Shown in pieces: positions 6,050 to 12,820 of a stretch of 21,178 nt of DNA. The stretch comes from a virus. The notes beneath the pieces were generated by a model. The model made no database searches. It was given only the letters and a program-made list of their open reading frames with translations, and was not told the DNA's origin. Position numbers and translations under genes: made by a program. The stretch spans positions 1 to 21,178 of IMG/VR virus record IMGVR_UViG_3300021962_010387; one strand, written 5' to 3'. Numbering within the stretch: the first letter of the stretch is position 1; every line of letters begins with the position of its first letter.

Positions 6050-6724
6050 CTACAGGTATTTTTTTGCAAATAGGGGAGACATTTCAATTAGATCAATATT
6101 ACAATACCTTGGCATTTCAGCAACCCATACGATTGCATCTGCTATATCTTCTACGCTCATGCTAAATTCTTTTTCTCTAAAATGAGACTCTCTAGTATTT
6201 ATGCTTGATGGTCTAATTTCTGTCACCCTAATTTTTAATCCTGGCGCATATTCCATCCTTAATATTTCTGCCAAGCTAGAGACCGCAGCCTTTGAATTAC
6301 AGTAGGTCATGTCACCGACATAAGGATACTTTCCAGCAAATGAGGATATCAATACCACTAATGGATTTTCTGAATTAGATAAATTTTGGCTAAATAATTT
6401 ATTTAAAAGGGCGGGGCCTATTACATTAATTGAATGAGCTTTTATGAAAGTGTCATACAAATCTTCACCATGATGGTAACTTCCACCAGCAGCATTGTTA
6501 ACGATTAAGTCTACCTGCGTGTCTTTATATTTATGATATAGCTTTTGTATAGTTTCTTTTTCTCTTAGATCTAAATGCTCTACTAAAACATTTTCTCCCC
6601 AGACACCTTTTAAATTTTCTGGATTTCTAGAGGTAGCTATTACCCTATAATCTAAAGCGCATAATTTATCAACTATACCTTTACCAACTCCTAAAGTTAC
6701 TCCAGTTACTATTGCAGTTTTCAT
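6050..6724 (-). CDS. Short-chain dehydrogenase/reductase (SDR)
   Basis: A 224-residue classical SDR with Rossmann fold. The cofactor motif is TGVTLGVG (residues 7-14), NNAAG at 76-80, active-site Ser near 127-128 (LISSFAG), and catalytic Tyr141 and Lys145 in YCNSK. Arg33 after the second strand (TSRN) suggests NADP preference. It oxidises or reduces an unknown hydroxyl or keto substrate. The gene starts within the stop codon of the 2OG oxygenase (ATGA overlap), so the two enzymes are co-expressed and could act in one pathway. Substrate cannot be inferred. The C-terminal region is shorter than the 250 residues usual for the family but includes the expected helices. Confidence 0.9.
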   Translation of the reverse strand: MKTAIVTGVTLGVGKGIVDKLCALDYRVIATSRNPENLKGVWGENVLVEHLDLREKETIQKLYHKYKDTQVDLIVNNAAGGSYHHGEDLYDTFIKAHSINVIGPALLNKLFSQNLSNSENPLVVLISSFAGKYPYVGDMTYCNSKAAVSSLAEILRMEYAPGLKIRVTEIRPSSINTRESHFREKEFSMSVEDIADAIVWVAEMPRYCNIDLIEMSPLFAKKYL

Positions 6725-7371
6725 TTTTTATCTCCAAGATTTAAATAGTCTCCTGGCCAAGTTGCTGGAGCATACTCTGATGTATACAAATCATTGCTGT
6801 AAACAAAACCGCTATGAACAATTCTTTCTGACCCACGTGATTTTAAAACAGCATGGGTATATTCTTCTGAAGCAGGGAAAACTACAATTTGTCCTGGCTT
6901 TACAGTGAATGTTATGTCTTTATGTTTAAAGTGTATCTCTCCTCCAGTCCACCCAGAATTAAGGCCAAGCGAGAAGCCTTTAGTTGTATGCTGACCAATT
7001 AGACCGCAGTCTGGGTGATTTTCATAATGATAGTAAAGAGCCCATTCTCCCTCTGGAAGATACTTGGTTATATACGGTACACCGTTATACTTTTCATTTT
7101 CATTATCTAAAAGATCTCTAAACCTTTTTACAATAACATTCCACCAAAATTCTTCTTCTGACTTAATAATTCCAGTAAACCTTCTTGCAACACCACTTTC
7201 AATTAAGTCACCTAAATCATATGAATTAAATTTATCAGCAGAATTTCCAGTGTTATCAATTTTTAACCATTCAATCGTAGATCCCAAGATAGTATTTATC
7301 TCTTCTTTCGATAAAAAGTCGTCAACATAGTATATGTTAGGATCTATGTAGACTTTGTTAAAATTAGGCAC
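6721..7371 (-). CDS. 2-oxoglutarate/Fe(II)-dependent oxygenase (prolyl-4-hydroxylase-like)
   Basis: A 216-residue double-stranded beta-helix oxygenase. Iron ligands are visible as His119-x-Asp121 (ENHPDCG) and the distal His173 (EYTHAV), with Arg183 (SERIVHSGF) as the likely 2-oxoglutarate carboxylate ligand. GWTGGEIHF and VKPGQIVVFPA are the conserved core strands. It would hydroxylate a protein side chain, nucleobase or small molecule. The gene begins with GTG at 7371, preceded by AAGGG, and overlaps the SDR by four bases. Such oxygenases are frequent in aquatic phages, with mostly unknown substrates. Confidence 0.87.
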   Translation of the reverse strand: MPNFNKVYIDPNIYYVDDFLSKEEINTILGSTIEWLKIDNTGNSADKFNSYDLGDLIESGVARRFTGIIKSEEEFWWNVIVKRFRDLLDNENEKYNGVPYITKYLPEGEWALYYHYENHPDCGLIGQHTTKGFSLGLNSGWTGGEIHFKHKDITFTVKPGQIVVFPASEEYTHAVLKSRGSERIVHSGFVYSNDLYTSEYAPATWPGDYLNLGDKK

Positions 7372-7415
7372 TTATTTTCCCTTTCAAATAGGAATAAATT
7401 ATATGTATGGTATAC

Positions 7416-7444
7416 ATTATACTACACAATCAAGGATGTGTCCC
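7416..7444 (-). promoter_or_regulatory. Candidate promoter of the oxygenase-SDR operon
   Basis: TATAAT (7416-7421) is 17 bases from GGGACA (7439-7444), a four-of-six match to TTGACA that falls in the 3' acceptor strand of tRNA-Lys. A second TATAAT lies at 7398-7403, nearer the GTG start. Either could start the oxygenase message. Confidence 0.35.
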
Positions 7445-7511
7445 CAGATGGGATCGAACCATCGACCCGCAGATTAAAAGTCTGCTGCTCTACCAGCTGA
7501 GCTATAGGAAC
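7439..7511 (-). tRNA. tRNA-Lys (anticodon TTT)
   Basis: A 73-base cloverleaf. The acceptor pairs GTTCCTA with TGGGGAC (two or three G-T pairs), the D arm is AGCTCAGCTGGTAGAGC, the anticodon loop CTTTTAA gives TTT, and the T loop is GGTTCGATCCC. The discriminator is A. CCA is not encoded. It follows ahpD by 23 bases and probably shares its transcript. It would read AAA, a very common codon in these AT-rich genes. Confidence 0.95.
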
Positions 7512-7534
7512 CTTACTTTAATTTAAACTCATCA

Positions 7535-8047
7535 CTAAGCAGAAAGAATCTTAGATAGAGCATTAATTGTAGAAGAAATTCTTCCTATATCACGCAGTTG
7601 CTCAACACTGTATCCTTCTTGCTTTAGTGTTTCATAATGAGCTTTTACACAAAAGTGGCACTTACCAACAATAGAAGATGCTAATGAGTATGCTTCAAAT
7701 TTTCCTTTAGTTGTACCGCCATGAGAAGATATAGCGTTCATTCTTAGCTGTGCTGGTAGACCCTTAAGGTTTGCATCATCGGCCATCTCAACAAATGGGT
7801 ACCAAACATTATTCTGCGCCATGATAGAACCAGCTGTAAGTGCCGCATTTTTTTCTATCTCATTCGTTGCGCTTGCAACTATAAATGAAAGAAGCTTAGC
7901 GTTGCCTGTTGCAAACGCTGCAGCTATTGAAATATATGTGGCATGCTCTGGATCAATAGTTGATCTATTAATCACTGCATCTAAGTTTAGTTTTATGTCT
8001 TTAGCATACTCTGGAAGAGAGTCCTTAAGCTGGTCTACCCAATTCAT
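7535..8047 (-). CDS. ahpD: Alkyl hydroperoxidase AhpD
   Basis: A 170-residue all-helical AhpD. Key residues are Glu118, Cys130, Cys133 and His137 in GKCHFCVKAHYE, at the same numbers as I recall for the Mycobacterium tuberculosis enzyme. There, His132 completes the proton relay; here residue 132 is Phe and a His is at 131. AhpD is a CxxC thiol oxidoreductase that reduces AhpC and has weak peroxidase activity of its own. I start it at ATG 8047, which overlaps the ahpC stop (TAATG); the frame stays open a further 13 codons upstream, inside ahpC. The coupled ahpC-ahpD pair makes a full peroxide-reducing system if the host supplies lipoyl reductant. Confidence 0.93.
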   Translation of the reverse strand: MNWVDQLKDSLPEYAKDIKLNLDAVINRSTIDPEHATYISIAAAFATGNAKLLSFIVASATNEIEKNAALTAGSIMAQNNVWYPFVEMADDANLKGLPAQLRMNAISSHGGTTKGKFEAYSLASSIVGKCHFCVKAHYETLKQEGYSVEQLRDIGRISSTINALSKILSA

Positions 8048-8583
8048 TATAGAGTTTCTCCGCCCAAAGACCTGTTGCATGCACACAGCTCTCCTGTTTG
8101 AAGAGCATCCAAAACACGAAGGGTTTCATCTGGGTTTCTTCCAACATCTAAGTTGTTTACTGTTACGTGCTGAATAATATTATCTGGATCAACAATAAAA
8201 GTAGCACGGTATGTTACACCAGAAGAATGGTGAACTCCAAGGTCGCTTGCCAGCTGGTGTGCTGTGTCTGCAAATGACCACGAGTTTGTTTTCTTAAGGT
8301 CATCATGAGCATTTCTCCAAGCAATCTTACAAAATTCATTATCGACTGATCCAGTCATAAGAACTGCATCTCTATCATTAAAATCATTAACCAAGGCATC
8401 GTACGCAACAATTTCTGTTGGGCATACAAAAGTAAAGTCCTTTGGGTAAAATGCAATTATCTTCCATTTTCCTGGGAAAGAATCTTGTGTAACTATTTCA
8501 AAAGAGGATTCATCATATGACAAAGCCCCTGGCTTAACTCCAGTAACTGCAAAGTTACCTAGCTTATCTCCTACTGTCTTCAT
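8047..8583 (-). CDS. ahpC: Alkyl hydroperoxide reductase AhpC (2-Cys peroxiredoxin)
   Basis: A 178-residue peroxiredoxin. The peroxidatic Cys54 sits in PKDFTFVCPTE with Pro47 and Thr51, and Arg126 (YRATFIVDP) completes the active site. The C-terminal tail ELCACN carries Cys167 and Cys169, like the paired C-terminal cysteines of mycobacterial and other actinobacterial AhpC. It reduces hydrogen peroxide, organic peroxides and peroxynitrite in the cytoplasm, with AhpD as its electron donor. AAGGAG precedes the ATG. It lies behind tRNA-Arg and a near-consensus promoter, so expression may be strong and early. The protein is intact and slightly shorter at the C-terminus than mycobacterial AhpC. Confidence 0.95.
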   Translation of the reverse strand: MKTVGDKLGNFAVTGVKPGALSYDESSFEIVTQDSFPGKWKIIAFYPKDFTFVCPTEIVAYDALVNDFNDRDAVLMTGSVDNEFCKIAWRNAHDDLKKTNSWSFADTAHQLASDLGVHHSSGVTYRATFIVDPDNIIQHVTVNNLDVGRNPDETLRVLDALQTGELCACNRSLGGETL

Positions 8584-8614
8584 TTTTCTCCTTGTGTGTA
8601 ATTGATACCTGGTG

Positions 8615-8689
8615 TGGTACCCCTGGCTGGAATCGAACCAGCGGCCAACAGATTAGAAGTCTGTTGCTCTTCCTCTGAGCTACAGAGGT
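8615..8689 (-). tRNA. tRNA-Arg (anticodon TCT)
   Basis: Acceptor ACCTCTG pairs with CAGGGGT, D arm GCTCAGAGGAAGAGC, anticodon stem ACAGA/TCTGT with loop CTTCTAA (TCT), T arm GCTGG-TTCGATT-CCAGC. Discriminator A at 8618, and the next bases spell CCA (8615-8617), so the 3' end appears encoded. It reads AGA, which is common in these genes and usually rare in GC-rich actinobacteria. It lies 32 bases before ahpC, probably in one transcript. Confidence 0.95.
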
Positions 8690-8706
8690 ATGTTTTCTGT
8701 TTATAT

Positions 8707-8735
8707 ATTATAACCTTAATTTGTCAGACAGTCAA
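8707..8735 (-). promoter_or_regulatory. Near-consensus sigma70 promoter for tRNA-Arg-ahpC-ahpD-tRNA-Lys
   Basis: TTGACT (8730-8735) and TATAAT (8707-8712) are separated by exactly 17 bases on the minus strand, 11 of 12 consensus positions. The start would be near 8700, about ten bases before the mature tRNA-Arg 5' end. The spacer contains TGTCTGACA, a short palindrome that could hold an operator. No gene overlaps the promoter. Confidence 0.75.
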
Positions 8736-8744
8736 TAGATAATT

Positions 8745-9686
8745 CTATATATTTAGATTATAATAAATTTCATCTGCCATAATAATATGCTTTTTTATAC
8801 CAAAATGTGATCCATCTGGAGCCATACCAAAATGATCTACAGATTCATACTCTTTTGATAATATCTGAAAGTATTCATTTTTCACTATCTGCTTATTATT
8901 TGAAGAAAAATAACCACTATATCTTTCTATTAATAACTGATCAGCTTTTGGACCAGCTGGCTCCCAAAATGTCCATATGAATTTTATATTATTAGATTTA
9001 CAATACTGCTCTAAAATAGAAATAAATACATTATTGTAATAAAGAGCAACTTCAATTGAAAAAATCTCGTTCATGTCGTGAGGAGTTTTTGTAAAAGTAT
9101 TTTTTTTACTATCTTTATTTAAATCATAAGGAATATAAATATCTCCAAAATAAACATTTGGGTTTTCAGACAAGTAAACCTCTGGCTGCAATGTTTTAAA
9201 AATAATTTTATCGCTGATATACGGAAATTCAAAGCGAGCAAACGGGAAAACGCCAATAATTATTTCAGGGTTGCCAAATTCTTTAAAGTATTGAAAAGCT
9301 TTTATAATTTGCGACTGTACAGAATTTCCTGGAACTGAAAGATTAGAATATGTAAAATTTATTTTCTCATTTAATATGCTCGGCCATAAAAATTTTTCTT
9401 CTTTAGTAGAGACACCCCAAGTTTGCGAACACCCTAGAGCTAAAATCTGATTGCCATTTTTAAATTCTGGTCCCCTATAACCAAATGAATTTATTCCATT
9501 ATGCTCGTATTTGGCTACCATTCCTCTTTCTGACAAACTTAGTCCTGGTGTTTTTTGAAGTCTTTCATCTGTCATAATAGTTTCGCACGGAAAAGATCCT
9601 GGCTTATTCAAATGATTAAGTCTTTTTAATGTTTGATTATTATTTATTATTGATTGAAAATTTGATATTCTTTCCCCAGTATTCAT
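8745..9686 (-). CDS. SGNH/GDSL-like hydrolase family protein, paralogue 2
   Basis: A 313-residue protein homologous to the gene directly upstream (same MNTGERI start, same GYRGPEF, GCSQTWG, PFARFEFPYISD and SHFG-type motifs). GCSQTWG has the Gly-x-Ser nucleophile position (about Ser87), and APDGSHFG near the C-terminus gives the Asp-x-x-His pair of SGNH hydrolases. SGNH enzymes mostly remove acyl groups from sugars or lipids, and some relatives add them. There is no signal peptide. It is the last gene of the carbamoyltransferase operon, starting on the stop codon of its paralogue (ATGA), with AAAGGA upstream. The classic Gly-x-Asn-Asp block is not obvious, so the catalytic class is tentative. 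Confidence 0.65.
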   Translation of the reverse strand: MNTGERISNFQSIINNNQTLKRLNHLNKPGSFPCETIMTDERLQKTPGLSLSERGMVAKYEHNGINSFGYRGPEFKNGNQILALGCSQTWGVSTKEEKFLWPSILNEKINFTYSNLSVPGNSVQSQIIKAFQYFKEFGNPEIIIGVFPFARFEFPYISDKIIFKTLQPEVYLSENPNVYFGDIYIPYDLNKDSKKNTFTKTPHDMNEIFSIEVALYYNNVFISILEQYCKSNNIKFIWTFWEPAGPKADQLLIERYSGYFSSNNKQIVKNEYFQILSKEYESVDHFGMAPDGSHFGIKKHIIMADEIYYNLNI

Positions 9687-10615
9687 ATCTGGTCCTTTAT
9701 TATATTATAAATTTCATCAGCTATAAAAATATGTTTACCTGTGCCGAAATGACATGCGTCTGGGGCCACACGAAAATGATCTTGCATCTTATATTTACTT
9801 GCTAATACCTTAAAGTACTCATCTTTTAATGTTTGTATATCAGGTATTTGATTATGCATTTCTAAAGGAAAAGAAAAATAGCTTTTATATTTTTCTTTTA
9901 AAAGATTATCAGTTACTGGATCAACTGCTTCCCAAAACGACCACAGAAGTTTTATGTTGTTTGATTCACAATATTGCTCTAGAATAGATATAAAAATATT
10001 ATTGTAGTATAAGGCTAATTCTATAGGGAAAAACTCTCTTACGTCATGAGGAGTTTTAGAAAAGCTTGGTGCAAATTTAGTATTATTTAAATCATATTCT
10101 ATATAAATGTCCGCAAAGTAAACTTTTGGGATTTCATTTTTATCAAACACTGGTTTAGGCTGTAAAGATTTAAAAACAACTGTATCTGAAATGTAAGGAA
10201 ATTCAAATCTTGCAAAAGGCAATATGCCTATTACGTATTTGGGATGACCGAATTCTTTAAAATATGAAAAAGCTTTAGCTACTTGAGATTGAACAGAATC
10301 TCCTGGAGCTGAAATGTTTGAATATGTTTTTTCAATCTTGTCGGACAAAAACTTTGGCCATACCTCTTCCTGCTCAAATGAGTAACCCCAAGTCTGAGAG
10401 CATCCAAGAAATAAAAAATCATTACTGCTGCTAAACTCTGGCCCTCTGTATCCTAAAGAGTTTATTCTTTTGTGTTTATAATCTACGGGAGCTGGCACAA
10501 GGTAGCCTTGGCCTGCCCCATCTCCACCAACTCTATTTAAATGATTTAAATCTTTTAATTTTTTTCTTTTATTTATTAAATTTTGAAAATTTGCTATTCT
10601 TTCTCCAGTGTTCAC
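9683..10615 (-). CDS. SGNH/GDSL-like hydrolase family protein, paralogue 1
   Basis: A 310-residue protein. GCSQTWG (Ser73 is the nucleophile candidate) follows strand FLFL, and APDACHFG near the end supplies Asp-x-x-His. SAPGDSVQSQ may provide the oxyanion Gly. It starts with GTG at 10615 inside the stop codon of the carbamoyltransferase gene (GTGA overlap), with AGGGGG upstream. The N-terminal 60 residues diverge from paralogue 2 in length and sequence while the central core is close, suggesting an old tandem duplication with changed specificity. With the carbamoyltransferase, a role in decorating a glycan or other hydroxylated substrate is plausible. Confidence 0.65.
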   Translation of the reverse strand: MNTGERIANFQNLINKRKKLKDLNHLNRVGGDGAGQGYLVPAPVDYKHKRINSLGYRGPEFSSSNDFLFLGCSQTWGYSFEQEEVWPKFLSDKIEKTYSNISAPGDSVQSQVAKAFSYFKEFGHPKYVIGILPFARFEFPYISDTVVFKSLQPKPVFDKNEIPKVYFADIYIEYDLNNTKFAPSFSKTPHDVREFFPIELALYYNNIFISILEQYCESNNIKLLWSFWEAVDPVTDNLLKEKYKSYFSFPLEMHNQIPDIQTLKDEYFKVLASKYKMQDHFRVAPDACHFGTGKHIFIADEIYNIIKDQI

Positions 10616-12042
10616 ACTTGCCCCCTGATAATCTTTTTCCCATAATTATTTTCCCAATTGATTATATCACTTTGATCGTTTAGCAATGGTTGACCTTTAA
10701 TATTTAAACTTGTGTTTAACAATAGCGGAACTCCAGTTTGCAAATAAAATTTATTTAAAACTCTATATAAGCCAGGGTGCTGATCTTTAGTAACAGTTTG
10801 TACTCTTGATGTTCCATCAATATGTACTACAGAGGGAATTTTTTCTGGCTGTACACACTTTACAGTGTATTGCATGTAAGGGCTTTCAAAATCCATATCG
10901 AACCACTTAGAGGCATGCTCAGCCATTATTACAGGAGCAAATGGCCTAAATAATTCTCTTTGTTTAATTAGATTAACCTTATCTTTTATGCTTGGATCTC
11001 TTGGGTCTGCCAATATACTTCTATTGCCTAATGCTCTTGGACCATATTCTGCTCTTCCTGATGCTACTGCTACTATGCCATCTTTTAATATCCCGTCCAC
11101 AATTTCTTGAACTGGGTAATCTCCACCTAAATCATGACCAAGGTAAGGGCTATTCCAGTCAATGTGCTTACCGTACAGAGCTGCTGCCGCTCCAAGAGAT
11201 GATCCTGCGTCACCAGGGTTTGGCATAATCCAAACATCCTTGAATATTTTCCAAAGTAGCGGGTTGGCTGAAGAGTTTAGAGCACAACCACCCATAAAGA
11301 CAAGATTATTTTTACCCGTTAGTGAATGAGCCATACGCATAAATTCGTTTAGTCTTTGTTGGTAAACCATTTGTACTGCAGCTGCAATATCAAATCTGTC
11401 CTGTTCTGATTTTACCCAGCCCCAATCAGTTATACCTTTATGAAAATTATATTTTTGTTTATCATAAGATGGAAAGTATTCATCAACCTTTTTATAATAC
11501 TTTGTCCAATCACCATACCCAGCCATACCCATCATAATATATTCTTCTTGGTTTGGCATTAACCCTATTAATTGCGTAAATGCAGAATAGAACAATCCAA
11601 ATGATACTGGGTAGTTTTGTTTGTATTTTAACTTAATCTTTTCGTCTTGCCCCACCCAAATTGTGGAGGTATTATATTCACCAATAGAGTCAAGAACTAC
11701 AATTACTGCATCGTTAAACTTGCTTGTATAGTATCCAGCACATGCATGAGAGTAGTGATGGCTAAAATATTTTATTGGAAGATCCATTGGAATATTTGGT
11801 TTCCAGTCTGAGCTTCCTCCCCTTAAAAATATTCTAGATCTTTTAAGCTGTGGTCTTTCGTAGTATGCTATATGTGTTGGGGTGCCATAGTTAAGCATAT
11901 CAAAGTATATGTTTTTATTATTGTACCAATCGTTTTTTTCTTTGCTATATCGCTCTGAGTGTGCAGCAAATAGTATCTCTCCGTCTTTTAATAAAGATAT
12001 GGATGCGTCGTGAGATGTTTCATTGATACCGAGTATGATCAT
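10612..12042 (-). CDS. Carbamoyltransferase, NodU/CmcH/TobZ family
   Basis: A 476-residue protein. The N-terminal Kae1-like domain begins ILGINETSHDASISL and has the metal-binding HHYSHA (His95, His96, His99) and VVLDSIGEYN. The C-terminal part carries the YrdC-like-associated signature RAEYGPRALGNRSILADPRD, then FRPFAP and LLNTSLNIKGQPL. The family uses carbamoyl phosphate and ATP to carbamoylate a hydroxyl on sugars (nodulation factors, antibiotics), and phage members are reported to carbamoylate 5-hydroxymethylcytosine in DNA. It is shorter than the usual 550 or so residues, ending soon after the NTS motif. The AAGGATAAG upstream is a weak, distant RBS. No hydroxymethylase is seen in the window, so the acceptor is unknown. 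Confidence 0.88.
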   Translation of the reverse strand: MIILGINETSHDASISLLKDGEILFAAHSERYSKEKNDWYNNKNIYFDMLNYGTPTHIAYYERPQLKRSRIFLRGGSSDWKPNIPMDLPIKYFSHHYSHACAGYYTSKFNDAVIVVLDSIGEYNTSTIWVGQDEKIKLKYKQNYPVSFGLFYSAFTQLIGLMPNQEEYIMMGMAGYGDWTKYYKKVDEYFPSYDKQKYNFHKGITDWGWVKSEQDRFDIAAAVQMVYQQRLNEFMRMAHSLTGKNNLVFMGGCALNSSANPLLWKIFKDVWIMPNPGDAGSSLGAAAALYGKHIDWNSPYLGHDLGGDYPVQEIVDGILKDGIVAVASGRAEYGPRALGNRSILADPRDPSIKDKVNLIKQRELFRPFAPVIMAEHASKWFDMDFESPYMQYTVKCVQPEKIPSVVHIDGTSRVQTVTKDQHPGLYRVLNKFYLQTGVPLLLNTSLNIKGQPLLNDQSDIINWENNYGKKIIRGQV

Positions 12043-12126
12043 TAGTATATAAACTTATCCTTATTTTTATTTTTTATAAATAAAGATTTAATCTTTTTAA
12101 AAATAACATATATATAGTATTGAATT

Positions 12127-12477
12127 TTAATACTCACGGAAGTCTATATCTCCAAATTCCTCTATGTCTTCTATTGGAATAATACCCTTGCTTAGAGCTA
12201 TCCGATATCCTTCTTCTGTAAAATTGTACGTGGCCCGAAGGTTTTCATCATACTCAACTTGCATTAGTTCGCTATTAACAAGGTCTATGAGCTCAGACTC
12301 CACGTACTCTTCATGAGCCTTCCATAAATCTGGTGCTAGCTCTGAAGTGACAGTTTCATTTAATTCAAATATTGCTTCGCCGTCTTCTGTAAATCCAGCA
12401 ATTTTAATTGCACCAATATCGATATAGTGCTGAATCTTAAGCATTATATCTTCTTCGTCATCATAATCTTCAAACAT
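12127..12477 (-). CDS. Acidic hypothetical phage protein
   Basis: A 116-residue, strongly acidic protein (starts MFEDYDDEEDIMLK, ends EEFGDIDFREY). The pattern of two short segments (IKIAGFTEDGEAIFELNE and the YNFTEEGYRIALSKGII segment) resembles a winged-helix-like fold found in small phage proteins, but I cannot name a family. AGGAGG lies just upstream of the ATG and directly after the tRNA 3' end, so the tRNA and this mRNA are likely released from one transcript. The 84 bases downstream to the carbamoyltransferase start are noncoding, almost pure A/T. Confidence 0.7.
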   Translation of the reverse strand: MFEDYDDEEDIMLKIQHYIDIGAIKIAGFTEDGEAIFELNETVTSELAPDLWKAHEEYVESELIDLVNSELMQVEYDENLRATYNFTEEGYRIALSKGIIPIEDIEEFGDIDFREY

Positions 12478-12488
12478 TTTTCCTCCTG

Positions 12489-12562
12489 TGCAACAAGTAG
12501 GACTTGAACCTACGATTACCGAATTATGAGTTCGGGGCTTTAACCAACTAAGCTATTGTTGC
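12489..12562 (-). tRNA. tRNA with CAT anticodon (elongator Met or Ile2)
   Basis: A 74-base cloverleaf: acceptor GCAACAA/TTGTTGC, D arm GCTTAGTTGGTTAAAGC, anticodon stem CCGAA/TTCGG around CTCATAA, T arm GTAGG-TTCAAGT-CCTAC, discriminator A, no CCA. The G1-C72 pair excludes initiator tRNA. The T loop TTCAAGT is the one in E. coli tRNA-Ile2, whose CAT is changed to lysidine by host TilS to read ATA. ATA codons are frequent here, so Ile2 is attractive, but Met cannot be ruled out. Confidence 0.93.
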
Positions 12563-12570
12563 CTAGTTGA

Positions 12571-12600
12571 ATTATAGTATTTTATTATCAGTTTTGTCAA
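12571..12600 (-). promoter_or_regulatory. Consensus sigma70 promoter for the CAT tRNA
   Basis: TTGACA (12595-12600) and TATAAT (12571-12576) are both perfect, with an 18-base spacer. Transcription would start near 12564, two bases before the tRNA 5' end at 12562. The promoter lies within the last codons of the 82-residue protein gene, so coding and promoter constraint overlap here. Confidence 0.78.
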
Positions 12601-12820
12601 TAGATTGCTCAACTATTTGCTGAACATACTCTGAAAAATGCTTTCTGATACTTCCTGGTGGCCTGTGACCAATATCAGACCATACCCTTTTGTACTCATG
12701 GATGTTGTCAAATGTCGTTGGGCAAACTAGGACTCCATTGTATTCTTTTAGCCTTGTTGGAAGAGGCACATGCTTACTGCAACACTTACACTCTTTAGCT
12801 TTTTCTTGGTATATACTCAT
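12572..12820 (-). CDS. Small Cys-containing hypothetical protein
   Basis: An 82-residue protein with ECKCCSKHVPLP near the start and LVCPTTFDN in the middle, giving three or four cysteines that could bind zinc in a ribbon. The rest is mostly helical (SIRKHFSEYVQQIVEQS). It begins inside the terminase stop codon (ATGA overlap), with GGAG upstream, and so is co-translated with the packaging genes. Function is unknown. Its last codons contain the promoter for the downstream tRNA. Confidence 0.7.
   Translation of the reverse strand: MSIYQEKAKECKCCSKHVPLPTRLKEYNGVLVCPTTFDNIHEYKRVWSDIGHRPPGSIRKHFSEYVQQIVEQSIDKTDNKIL

Noticed and set aside
7439-8689. tRNA genes as prophage attachment sites
   Set aside because: No integrase and no direct repeat of the tRNA 3' ends is seen; the tRNAs are complete and phage-typical.
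12082-12096. AAAGAT-TAA-ATCTTT hairpin as terminator of the 116-residue gene
   Set aside because: The stem is six mostly A-T pairs and the following sequence is ATTTAT rather than a T-run, so termination is unlikely; it is common in A/T-rich spacers.
12043-12126. A small gene in the 84-base A/T spacer
   Set aside because: No start with RBS and no protein-like composition; probably a leader or spacer for the carbamoyltransferase.
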